The position numbers and the translations under genes were made by a program. From a bacterium (lineage in GTDB: Bacteria > Patescibacteriota > Minisyncoccia > UBA6257 > 02-FULL-45-10c), in assembly GCA_030646555.1 (NCBI GenBank), contig JAUSKP010000012.1, positions 1-27,479 of the forward strand: a stretch of 27,479 nt of DNA, in the 5' to 3' direction. Each line of letters starts with the position of its first letter. Position 1 is the first letter of the stretch. Below are positions 19,232-26,824 of this stretch, in pieces. The notes beneath the pieces were generated by a model, which worked only from the letters and a program-made list of their open reading frames with translations, did not search any database and was not told where the DNA came from.

Positions 19232-21673
19232 TTATTTGTTTTCTTTTTCCGCAATCCTCAAAATATTTTTGATAACAGTATCGGGATTTAAAGAAATACT
19301 TTCAATTCCATTTTTAATCAAAAAATCAGTAAATTCCGGATAATCACTCGGAGCCTGCCCGCAAATACCGATATATTTTCCTTTCTTAATACATTTGGCT
19401 ATAATTTCCGCTATCATTTTTTTCACTGCCGGATTATTTTCATTGGCAATATGTGTGACGATTCCGGAATCCCTGTCTAAGCCCAAAACTAACTGAGTCA
19501 AATCATTTGAACCAATAGACATACCATCAAAAATTTCTAAAAACTCGTCAGCTAAAAGTATATTGGAAGGAATTTCGCACATCACATAGATCTTTAGATC
19601 TTTGTCTTTCGCCCTGTCCAAACCGTTAGCCTTCATAACATCTACGCATTCCTGGCCTTCTTTCGGAGTTCGGCAAAAAGGAATCATTGGCACTACGTTT
19701 GTAAGCCCCATTTTTTCACGAACTTTTATCAGGGCCTCGCATTCCAAACCAAAAGCCTCTTTAAATTTTGGATCATAATAACGGGAAGCGCCCCTCCAGC
19801 CGATCATCGGATTTTCTTCGTGCGGTTCATACATAGCGCCGCCAAGCAATTTGCTATATTCATTGGTTTTAAAATCAGAAAATCTAATGATTACTTTATT
19901 CGGCCAAAAAGCCGCGCCGATCTTGGCAATACCCTCGGCGAGTTCATCAACATAAAAATCAGACTTTTTATTATAACCAATGGTTATTTTTTCTATTTCT
20001 TTCACAACTTTCTTGATCTCGGCTTTCGGACTCTTTTTTAGTTTTTCAAAATCAATCAAAGCATTCGGATGTATCTTAATATGGGAAGCAATAATAAATT
20101 CCAATCTTCCAAGACCGACTCCTGAAACCGGCAAATAGCTGTTTTTAAACGCTTCATCCGGTGAACCGATATTTACCATCACTTTAGTTTTAGTTTGAGG
20201 AATCTTATCAAGCTTGTGCTCTGTGACTTCAAACGGAAGTTTGCCTTCATAGACTCTGCCAACTTCGCTGGAAGCGCAATCCACAGTCACTTCCATTCCT
20301 TTCTTTCTCCCTTCGGGAGATCTCCCGTAGGGAGATAAAACCTTTGTGGCTTTTTCTGAACCAACAATGCAAGGAATTCCAAGTTCTCGGGAAACAATAG
20401 CGGCATGGCTGGTGCGCCCGCCCTTATCCGTGACGATTGCAGAAGCGATTTTCATGATCGGTTCCCAATCAGGATCAGTCATTTCGGTTACAAGCACTTC
20501 GCCTTTTTTAAATTGAATAATATTTTTTGCATCTCTAATAATATTTACTTTTCCGAAACCAATTTTCTTGCCCACGGCAATTCCTTCAAGTAATAATTTC
20601 CCTGGCTTGTTTAATTTGAATTCCTCATAAACATTTCCGCTTTTAGAAGAAAAAATTGTTTCCGGCCTGGCTTGCACTATAAATAATTCGTTGGTTCGTC
20701 CGTCTTTGGCCCACTCCATATCCATCGCCTGATATTTTCCTTTTTTTGCGGAAAAATGCTTTTCAATTTTTATAGACCAATCAGCAAGCTTCAAAACTTC
20801 TTCTTTAGTTAAAGAAAACTTTTCTATATCTTTTTTATCAACTTTTACAACTTTCGTTCCCTTGCTCGCATAAATCATTTTAATATCTTTATTGCCCATA
20901 TCTTGCGCGATAATTGACTCAAAGCCCTTTTCAAAAGTTGGCTTAAAAACAATAAATTCATCGGGAATTACTTTTCCCTGAACGATAAGTTCGCCTAAGC
21001 CATAAATACTGTTTATGACAACAACTTTATTAAAACCTGATTCCGTATCTAAAGTAAAAATAACCCCGCTGCTAGCCTTATCAGCGCGAACCATTTTTTG
21101 AACACCCACGGAAAGGGCGGAGTCAAAGTGCGAAAAGCCCTTGTCGGCTCTATATGAAATAGCTCTGTCCGTAAAAAGCGAGGCAATGCATTTTTTGGTA
21201 GATTCCAAAAGCATCTTGTCGCCGGAAACGTTTAAATAAGTTTCCTGCTGTCCGGCAAATGAAGCGTCCGGCAGATCTTCGGCGGTGGCAGAAGACCTTA
21301 CCGCCACATCAACTCCTTTTCCATACATTTTTTCCAACTCGCGATAATTAGACAAAATAACTTCTTTTAGATCATCCGGGAAAGTTGCGGCTACAACTGC
21401 TTTTCGGCAAAGATCGCCTCTTTTCTGTAAATTTCTAATATCATGAGTATTAAGATCGGCTAAAATTTCCCTTATCTTTTTATCCAAACCAGTATGCTCA
21501 AAAAAATATCTATAAGCAAAGGCTGTTAGAGCAAAACCATTTGGAATATTCACGCCAAGAGGAGTCAAATTTGAAAACATTTCGCCAAGAGCGGCATTTT
21601 TTCCTCCGGCCAGCGGGACATCTTTGATTTCTAGATCCTTAAACCATAAAACTAATTGTTTGTTTTTATCCAT
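19232..21673 (-). CDS. ppsA: Phosphoenolpyruvate synthase (pyruvate, water dikinase)
   Basis: Interconverts pyruvate + ATP and PEP + AMP + phosphate; the reverse direction could make ATP here. It has 813 residues from ATG 21673. The frame is open upstream to 21757, but that part is repeat-encoded (LDSRFRGND) and was excluded. The ATP-grasp domain is N-terminal (LAGGKNAALGEMF, VAVRSSATAEDLPDASFAGQ). The swivelling domain carries the phosphohistidine motif TDKGGRTSHAAIVSRELG. The PEP-binding barrel contains GVGLGRLEFI, EENPMIGWRGASRY, FCRTPKEG, SIGSNDLTQLVLGLDRDSG and ICGQAPSD (catalytic Cys). A ten-residue insert SPYGRSPEGR after ATKVL is encoded by two tandem palindromic 15-mers. A TATAAA box lies six bases upstream of the ATG and there is no Shine-Dalgarno sequence. 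Confidence 0.94.
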   Translation of the reverse strand: MDKNKQLVLWFKDLEIKDVPLAGGKNAALGEMFSNLTPLGVNIPNGFALTAFAYRYFFEHTGLDKKIREILADLNTHDIRNLQKRGDLCRKAVVAATFPDDLKEVILSNYRELEKMYGKGVDVAVRSSATAEDLPDASFAGQQETYLNVSGDKMLLESTKKCIASLFTDRAISYRADKGFSHFDSALSVGVQKMVRADKASSGVIFTLDTESGFNKVVVINSIYGLGELIVQGKVIPDEFIVFKPTFEKGFESIIAQDMGNKDIKMIYASKGTKVVKVDKKDIEKFSLTKEEVLKLADWSIKIEKHFSAKKGKYQAMDMEWAKDGRTNELFIVQARPETIFSSKSGNVYEEFKLNKPGKLLLEGIAVGKKIGFGKVNIIRDAKNIIQFKKGEVLVTEMTDPDWEPIMKIASAIVTDKGGRTSHAAIVSRELGIPCIVGSEKATKVLSPYGRSPEGRKKGMEVTVDCASSEVGRVYEGKLPFEVTEHKLDKIPQTKTKVMVNIGSPDEAFKNSYLPVSGVGLGRLEFIIASHIKIHPNALIDFEKLKKSPKAEIKKVVKEIEKITIGYNKKSDFYVDELAEGIAKIGAAFWPNKVIIRFSDFKTNEYSKLLGGAMYEPHEENPMIGWRGASRYYDPKFKEAFGLECEALIKVREKMGLTNVVPMIPFCRTPKEGQECVDVMKANGLDRAKDKDLKIYVMCEIPSNILLADEFLEIFDGMSIGSNDLTQLVLGLDRDSGIVTHIANENNPAVKKMIAEIIAKCIKKGKYIGICGQAPSDYPEFTDFLIKNGIESISLNPDTVIKNILRIAEKENK
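20306..20335. repeat. Two tandem 15 bp hairpin units in frame in ppsA
   Basis: TCTCCCTTCGGGAGA (20306-20320) and TCTCCCGTAGGGAGA (20321-20335) are adjacent, each a 6 bp stem with a three-base loop. On the coding strand they give SPYGR and SPEGR. Removing the 30 bp leaves ATKVL-KKGMEVTVD, which matches the usual PpsA loop length. Confidence 0.75.
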
Positions 21674-21690
21674 ATTATTTTTATATTTTC

Positions 21691-21770
21691 TGTCATTCCT
21701 TCCTCGTGTGTCATTCCCGCGAAAGCGGGAATCTAGGTTTTCTGGATTCCGGGTCAAGCCCGGAATGACA
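21691..21770. repeat. Composite TGTCATTCC repeat upstream of ppsA
   Basis: Two hairpins lie side by side: ATTCCCGC (21713-21720), GAAA, GCGGGAAT (21725-21732); and ATTCCGGG (21746-21753), TCAAG, CCCGGAAT (21759-21766). The outer ends are TGTCATTCC (21691) and GGAATGACA (to 21770). The ATTCCCGC/GCGGGAAT core resembles neisserial dRS3-type repeats and others common in bacteria. Read on the minus strand it gives the familiar spurious peptide LDSRFRGND. Confidence 0.8.
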
Positions 21771-21796
21771 GAGAAGAAATAAGAATGACAAGAATT

Positions 21797-23080
21797 TTAA
21801 TTATTTATAGCAATTATAATATCCGCCACATTTGAACCCGTATCGCCTGTTTTTAAATAGTCTCCGGTTTTAGCAAAAAATTCAAAGGAATCGTTATTTT
21901 TCAGATACTTTTCTATGTCCAAACCGAGTTTTTTTGCCTTTTCCCTCGTAATTATATCACATATGCCTCCGGCATTATCAGAATTATCTCTCCCGTCTGA
22001 AGCCACCGAGATCAGCGCTTGATTATCGTTTATATACCGCAAACCGGAAAGAGACATCTCCTGATTTCTGCCGCCCTTACCCCTGCCTTTTATTTTTACC
22101 GTCGTTTCTCCGCCATATAACAAAACTGTTCCCTTATTTTCTTTTGACAGTTCATTGATGATCTCTTTAGCTACTTCGCTAGCTTCGCCCGACAAATTAT
22201 TTTTGCAAATTCTCGGCATATAGCCAAGCTCTAAGGATCTTTCCGACATAGCATCCAAAGCAGTTTGATTGGAAATAAATAAAATATTTCTTACGCGTTC
22301 AAAATATTTATCATCTTTTGGAGTTTCAATAAGATCTAGAGGAGAAAGTCCGATCTTTTCGTATATTTTATATTTTTCTAAAACAATTTTAGCCTGCTCT
22401 AAAGTGGTGCTGTCTTTTACCGTTGGGCCGGAAGCGACAAATTCAAGATTGTCGCCTATGACATCGGAAAAAATAAGTGATACCACTCTCGCCGGATATG
22501 CATACTTTGCCAGGAATCCTCCTCTAGCCAAAGATAAATGTTTTCTCACGGTATTCATTTCGTGTATTTCCGCGCCGGAATGAATTAAGGCATCAACTAC
22601 CGAGGATTCTTCAACGCAGGTAAATTTTTTCGGTTGGCACAAAAGAGCCGAACCACCCCCGGAAATTACAAAAATAACTAAATCTTTTTCGGTAAGCCCG
22701 GAAAGTAATTCAATGATTTTTTTGGTCGCGTCAATATTACGCGGAGACATCAGTGGATGATCGCCTGTATATGTTTGAATTTTTTTAAGCTCGCCTTCAT
22801 GTACGTCTAAAACAATTCCACCGGTCAATCTTTTTCCTAATATTTTTTCTAAAACAGCCCCGGCCTCCAAAGAACACTTGCCTATTCCCACCACCACGAT
22901 CCTCTCGGCATTCTTTAAGGAAAAAGTGTGGTTATGAATTAAAAGTTTTCCTTTTTCAATTTTTACGGCATTTGAAATGGCTTTTTTTGTATCTATGGCT
23001 TCCAATCCCGCCTCAATTATTTTGAGAAGTTTTTTTCTTCCCTCCGAAACCGCTAATTTTCTAAAATTCTTTATTTTCAT
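21797..23080 (-). CDS. Glycerate 2-kinase (MOFRL family)
   Basis: Phosphorylates D-glycerate to 2-phosphoglycerate, the enolase substrate. It has 427 residues, normal for the family (GckA/TtuD type). Motifs: VVVGIGKCSLEAGAVLE near residue 62, YTGDHPLMSPRN, VIFVISGGGSALLCQP, EMNTVRKHLSLARGG, SDVIGDNLEFVASGPT, LLYGGETTVKI, GKGGRNQEMSL, ASDGRDNSDNAGG and KTGDTGSNVADIIIA. These are the characteristic MOFRL segments, although the usual DGTDG reads DGRDN here. TATAAT with a TGC extension lies eight bases before the ATG and there is no Shine-Dalgarno sequence. The ppsA gene is downstream on the same strand. Confidence 0.92.
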   Translation of the reverse strand: MKIKNFRKLAVSEGRKKLLKIIEAGLEAIDTKKAISNAVKIEKGKLLIHNHTFSLKNAERIVVVGIGKCSLEAGAVLEKILGKRLTGGIVLDVHEGELKKIQTYTGDHPLMSPRNIDATKKIIELLSGLTEKDLVIFVISGGGSALLCQPKKFTCVEESSVVDALIHSGAEIHEMNTVRKHLSLARGGFLAKYAYPARVVSLIFSDVIGDNLEFVASGPTVKDSTTLEQAKIVLEKYKIYEKIGLSPLDLIETPKDDKYFERVRNILFISNQTALDAMSERSLELGYMPRICKNNLSGEASEVAKEIINELSKENKGTVLLYGGETTVKIKGRGKGGRNQEMSLSGLRYINDNQALISVASDGRDNSDNAGGICDIITREKAKKLGLDIEKYLKNNDSFEFFAKTGDYLKTGDTGSNVADIIIAINN

Positions 23081-23088
23081 TTAAATAA

Positions 23089-23097
23089 ATTATAGCA
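23089..23097 (-). promoter_or_regulatory. Extended -10 promoter of glycerate kinase, leaderless position
   Basis: TGCTATAAT reads from 23097 to 23089. Eight bases separate it from ATG 23080, so transcription would start at or within a base or two of the start codon. No good -35 is seen. Confidence 0.6.
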
Positions 23098-23115
23098 CTC
23101 TAAAAAATTAATAAA

Positions 23116-24357
23116 TTACTCATATCTCAATGCTTCAATCGGACTCTTCTTAGAAGCCTGCCTCGCCGGATAAAGCCCGAATCCTAAACCGACTATTGAA
23201 GAAACTCCCAATCCTAAAATAATTGCCAGAACCGGAAAGGAAAAGGCCCATGCCATATTCAAATAATTTGTAAGAATTAACGAAATTAAAAACGCCAAAG
23301 ACAGCCCAAGAGCAATGCCAATTATTCCGCCAACGCTGGTTAAAATAATTGCTTCCAATAAGAAATGAGTAAGAATGTCCCTATCCGTCGCGCCAAGAGC
23401 CTTTCTTAAACCGATCTCCCGGGTCCTTTCCGTAACCGAAACCAGCATAATATTCATAATTCCTACCCCGCCTACTAAAAGCGAAATGGCGGCGACCGCG
23501 GCTAAGAACAAAGTTAAGACATTGGTAATGGTACTGACTGTTTTTATGGCTTCGGCTTGAGTTTCCACAAAAAAATCATCATCGGAAGCATTAGTAATAT
23601 TATGAGAATTACGAAGCGTAATTTTAATATCTTCAACTGTCCTGGCAACATTTAATTCGGAATCGGCTTCAACTACTATCCTGTTATAGTATTTTATTCC
23701 AAAAAGATATTGCTGGGCCGTAGTGTATGGAACAATCGCGGCTGTATCAAAATTAATAAAAGTTGACTGTCCTTTTGTGCCCAAAATCCCAACAACCTTA
23801 AAATTTCTTCCCTTGATCTTAACTTTTTTATTTAAAGCCTCATTATTAGCTCCAAAAAGCTCTTCTTTTACTTTTGAACCAATTACAACCACGTCGGCAT
23901 AACCAGCGACCTCTTCGTCAGAAAAGATCCTGCCCTCTTCTGGAGAAATATTGTATATTTTTGAAAAAAATGGCGTTGCTCCAAAAATAGTCGGGCGGTA
24001 AGCATTACTTTCAAAGACCATAGTTTCAGAACCGAAAACTAATGGCATAATAGTTCCTGCGTAAGGAATATTATTTTTATTTTTTAACGCATCTAAGTCT
24101 CTATTTTTTAAAGAATCAGTAAATGTAGACATAGCGTCCATCACGCCCTTTGGCTGTTTGCCTGGAACAATAGCGATTGTTTTTGAACCAATGCTTTGAA
24201 TCTGGCCCAAAATTAAATTTTGCGCTCCCTCGCCCAAAGACATCACTAAAATAATCGCTGTAATACCAATAACGATGCCTAAAATAGTCAGCGCTGTTCT
24301 AGACTTATTTGCCGAAAGGCCCTTTGCCGCAGTTTTAAAAGTGTAATTTAATTTCAT
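23116..24357 (-). CDS. MacB-like ABC transporter permease (FtsX family)
   Basis: The membrane subunit of a MacAB-type tripartite-like system. It has 413 residues. The N-terminal membrane segment is RTALTILGIVIGITAIILVM, followed by a periplasmic-type MacB core domain (about 50-270, with IGSKTIAIVPGKQP and FKVVGILGTKG). Three further membrane segments form the FtsX domain: LTLFLAAVAAISLLVGGVGI, then IMLVSVTERTREIGLRKALGA (the coupling helix), and two C-terminal spans ending GLYPARQASKKSPIEALRYE, a family hallmark. It lies two bases after the ATPase gene and is translationally coupled in layout. MacB itself fuses ATPase and permease; here they are separate, as is common in Gram-positive and CPR systems. 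The substrate is unknown. Confidence 0.92.
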   Translation of the reverse strand: MKLNYTFKTAAKGLSANKSRTALTILGIVIGITAIILVMSLGEGAQNLILGQIQSIGSKTIAIVPGKQPKGVMDAMSTFTDSLKNRDLDALKNKNNIPYAGTIMPLVFGSETMVFESNAYRPTIFGATPFFSKIYNISPEEGRIFSDEEVAGYADVVVIGSKVKEELFGANNEALNKKVKIKGRNFKVVGILGTKGQSTFINFDTAAIVPYTTAQQYLFGIKYYNRIVVEADSELNVARTVEDIKITLRNSHNITNASDDDFFVETQAEAIKTVSTITNVLTLFLAAVAAISLLVGGVGIMNIMLVSVTERTREIGLRKALGATDRDILTHFLLEAIILTSVGGIIGIALGLSLAFLISLILTNYLNMAWAFSFPVLAIILGLGVSSIVGLGFGLYPARQASKKSPIEALRYE

Positions 24358-24359
24358 AA

Positions 24360-25076
24360 TTATTTTCTAAATTCATCCCTGTGCATTCGATGCTCGACCG
24401 CTTTATCACTTTCTATCTGTCCATCTTTCAACTTTATCAACCTACGGGCATGTTCGGCGGTGTATGTTTCGTGAGTTACTAAAATAATAGTATGACCCTG
24501 ATCTTCATTCAGATCTCTTATGATCTCCATAATTGCTTGCCCCGACTTAGAATCTAAGTTTCCGGTCGGCTCATCGGCAAAAATAACTTGGGGACCCAAA
24601 ACTAAGGCTCTGGCAATTGCCACTCTTTGTTTCTCTCCGCCGGACAATTGGGAAGAATCGTGGTTCATACGATGATTAAGGCCAACGGCATTTACGGCGT
24701 CTATGGCTAGCTTATCCCATTTAGATTCATCAACATCGGAATATAAAAGCGGGAGTCTGACATTTTCAAAAACAGAAGTACGGGGCAAAAGATTAAAGGC
24801 TTGAAAAATAAAACCCATTTTTCTATTACGAACATGGGCGACTTCTTCTTTGGAATATTCGCTAAAAAACTTTCCGTCAAATTTATATTCTCCTGAACTT
24901 GGCGGATCTAAAAACCCCAAAACATGTAGCAGGGTTGATTTGCCGCTTCCTGAGGGGCCCATGATTGCTACAAATTCTCCTTTTTGTATTTCCAAAGAAA
25001 CGCCGTCCAAAGCCACTGTCGGCTCTCCGCCATCTTCATATTTTTTAACTATATTTTTTAATTCTATTAACGGCAT
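24360..25076 (-). CDS. MacB/LolD-like ABC transporter ATP-binding protein
   Basis: Powers the neighbouring FtsX-type permease. It has 238 residues. Walker A GPSGSGKST (about 40-48), Q-loop FIFQAFNLLPRTSVFENV, signature LSGGEKQRVAIARAL, Walker B VIFADEPTGNLDS and the switch His in LVTHE are all intact. The start MPLIELKNIVKKYEDGG is typical, so ATG 25076 is well placed. Yet this ATG is formed by the end of the inverted-repeat element at 25075-25213 and has no Shine-Dalgarno sequence. The element fills nearly the whole gap to the adaptor gene, so the operon message must read through it. Confidence 0.95.
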   Translation of the reverse strand: MPLIELKNIVKKYEDGGEPTVALDGVSLEIQKGEFVAIMGPSGSGKSTLLHVLGFLDPPSSGEYKFDGKFFSEYSKEEVAHVRNRKMGFIFQAFNLLPRTSVFENVRLPLLYSDVDESKWDKLAIDAVNAVGLNHRMNHDSSQLSGGEKQRVAIARALVLGPQVIFADEPTGNLDSKSGQAIMEIIRDLNEDQGHTIILVTHETYTAEHARRLIKLKDGQIESDKAVEHRMHRDEFRK

Positions 25077-25213
25077 ACCGGGTCAGTAGAAATTCGATCA
25101 ATTATATATATGCGACTTTTTAATACTACTTAATTATTTTTATTTCCGATCAGTAATTATTTACCAATTACGGTCGCCTAAAGCGACCCAATCGAATTTT
25201 CACTGCCTGGCAT
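25075..25213 (-). mobile_element. 139 bp inverted-repeat element filling the gap between the adaptor gene and the ATPase gene
   Basis: On the plus strand the left end is ATACCGGGTCAG, then TAGAAATTCGAT. The right end, reverse-complemented, is ATGCCAGGCAG, then TGAAAATTCGAT, so the arms match at about 20 of 24 positions. The inner part holds a hairpin GGTCGC (25172-25177)/GCGACC (25183-25188) and an AT-rich palindrome GTAATT...AATTAC. The last 25 bases before and including the ATPase ATG are identical to those of the element at 12068-12185. TA stands at both outer ends, which would fit a TA target duplication as in Tc1/mariner-type MITEs (inference). Confidence 0.68.
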
Positions 25214-25216
25214 AAG

Positions 25217-26761
25217 CTATTCTAAAACCGGAGCAGAAATAACTTTATCCCCATCATTTAATCCTGAGACTATTTCAATATTGCCGTCCGAACCCTTAAG
25301 ACCTGTATCAATTTTTTTATTCTCAATAACATTTTTACCAGTATTTAGTTGAACGAATTTTTCACCATCCTTAGTTAAAACTGCGCGTTGAGGCAATATT
25401 AAAACTCCTTCTTTTTTATTTGTAAGAATATCAATATTTGCAGTCATGCCGGACTTTATCATATCTTCTTTTTTATCAAACTGCAGAGTTGTTTTATATG
25501 TGGCTGCATTATCAACCATAGTCTCGGCCGGATCTATAGAAACAACATGCGCGTCAAAAAAAACATCGCTGCCATAAGCATCCAGAGTAACTTTTGCTGA
25601 ATTTCCAATTTTAATTTTTGCTATATCGGCCTCCGGCACATCCACTTCAATATCATATTGCTGATCGCTCATAACCGAAACAATGATCACATTAGCAGAA
25701 ACCATTTCTCCCAACTTTGTATCTTGCTTAGTAATGATGCCGCCGATCGGAGAACGCAAATATGTCCTATCTATTTGAGCCCTATACACATCGGCATCCG
25801 CCTTGGCTTTATCTACTAAAGCTTCTTGAGCGGAAATTTGCTCCGGGATAGTGCCGGCTTTTTCTAAGATCAGATCATTTTCTTCAACCGACAAATCGGA
25901 ATTTGCTGTTGTTAAAGCTTGTTCGGCGTCGGTTATGCTGATTATAGACGCGCTGATATTAGTCCTAGCAAGAACAACCGCGGCCTTCCACGCATCTATA
26001 CTTGTTTGAGAAACTTCCGAACTTGCCAGCAGGCCATTTACCGCGGAAGCTGCCTTATTCAAAAAAGAATCCACTTGATTCAAATTTCTTTTTCCCTCGC
26101 TGATACTTGAGGTAATATCGCTGGAAATTAAAAGTTTATCTAAAGAAGTCTTCCACTGCGAAAACATACTCCCAATAATAAGCCTTTCCCATTCCAAATC
26201 AGTTTTTAGCTGAGAACTAACCATGGAAAAGGATAGAGTTGGATTCTGGCTTTTTGGATTATCAAAAAATTGGTCAACCTTGTTATGAATAGCGTCATCT
26301 GATTTTATATAAGCATCGCGGAGATCGTCTATAGCGCTGTTTTTGGCATCACTCACAACGGTCTGCGCGTTGGAAACTTTTACTTCCTGGATTTTTATTT
26401 CCTCCGGACGAGTGCCTTTTTTAAGCTCGTCAAGTTTCGCCTGCTGTGATTTTAAATTGGCTTCGGCTCCTGCAAGCTGGGCAAGTAATTCAGAATTATC
26501 CAGGCGCATTAAAATTTGCCCCTTATAAGCTTTATCTCCCACCTTAATATTTATACTTGTAATTCTTCCGCCCTTTTCAAAGGCCAAGCTCACATCCTCC
26601 GAGGGTTTTACTCTGCCGGTCACGCTCACTTCCTGAATAACATCCCCTTTGCTTACTTGAACATAAGAATATGAAGAATTTTTAGATCCGCCGAAAAATA
26701 AATAACCCAATACAATTAATAAAACAACCGTGCCGATAATATAGATTTGTTTTTTTGTCAT
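25217..26761 (-). CDS. MacA-like periplasmic adaptor (HlyD/RND membrane fusion family)
   Basis: The adaptor subunit of the MacAB-like transporter. It has 514 residues. An N-terminal membrane segment (IYIIGTVVLLIVLGYLFF, about 6-23) is followed by the barrel-lipoyl start VSVTGRVKPSEDVSLAFEKG and GRITSINIKVGDKAYKGQIL. A long helical hairpin (about 85-330) contains extra material (DLRDAYIKSDDAIHNKVDQF and onward), longer than in MacA. Then come the lipoyl/barrel return TYLRSPIGGIITKQDTKLGE, the barrel strand VDVPEADIAKIKIG, and a membrane-proximal domain with VLILPQRAVLTKDGEKFV and LKGSDGNIEIVSGLNDGDKV. It is first in the operon, with a TGATATAAT box only six bases before the ATG. Confidence 0.92.
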   Translation of the reverse strand: MTKKQIYIIGTVVLLIVLGYLFFGGSKNSSYSYVQVSKGDVIQEVSVTGRVKPSEDVSLAFEKGGRITSINIKVGDKAYKGQILMRLDNSELLAQLAGAEANLKSQQAKLDELKKGTRPEEIKIQEVKVSNAQTVVSDAKNSAIDDLRDAYIKSDDAIHNKVDQFFDNPKSQNPTLSFSMVSSQLKTDLEWERLIIGSMFSQWKTSLDKLLISSDITSSISEGKRNLNQVDSFLNKAASAVNGLLASSEVSQTSIDAWKAAVVLARTNISASIISITDAEQALTTANSDLSVEENDLILEKAGTIPEQISAQEALVDKAKADADVYRAQIDRTYLRSPIGGIITKQDTKLGEMVSANVIIVSVMSDQQYDIEVDVPEADIAKIKIGNSAKVTLDAYGSDVFFDAHVVSIDPAETMVDNAATYKTTLQFDKKEDMIKSGMTANIDILTNKKEGVLILPQRAVLTKDGEKFVQLNTGKNVIENKKIDTGLKGSDGNIEIVSGLNDGDKVISAPVLE

Positions 26762-26767
26762 GCATAT

Positions 26768-26776
26768 ATTATATCA
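26768..26776 (-). promoter_or_regulatory. Extended -10 promoter of the MacAB-like operon, leaderless position
   Basis: TGATATAAT reads from 26776 to 26768. Six bases separate it from ATG 26761, so the start point would coincide with the start codon. There is no Shine-Dalgarno sequence and no clear -35. Confidence 0.58.
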
Positions 26777-26785
26777 TTTGTGCAT

Positions 26786-26817
26786 AAAAACCCCCTCACT
26801 CTTGTAGAGTGAAGGGG
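26786..26817 (-). terminator. Terminator of the GH57-type gene
   Basis: CCCCCTCACTCT (26791-26802) pairs with AGAGTGAAGGGG (26806-26817) with one mismatch, loop TGT. On the minus strand it ends in a run of five T (26790-26786), after the stop at 26825. The stem is nearly the same as that of the 7811 terminator. Confidence 0.85.
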
Positions 26818-26824
26818 CTACTTT

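Noticed and set aside
21674..21757. A 28-residue N-terminal extension of PEP synthase
   Set aside because: It is translated repeat (LDSRFRGND). The normal family start MDKNKQLVLW lies at 21673.
25077..25100. Resemblance of AATTTCTACTG in the element to a Cas12a CRISPR repeat
   Set aside because: The GTAGAT half of the Cas12a hairpin is missing, there are only two copies 13 kb apart, and there are no spacers or cas genes.
26786..26820. Near-identical stems at 7811-7842 and 26791-26817 as a mobile repeat
   Set aside because: Both are located exactly as terminators with T runs. Similarity is limited to the stem and may be convergent.
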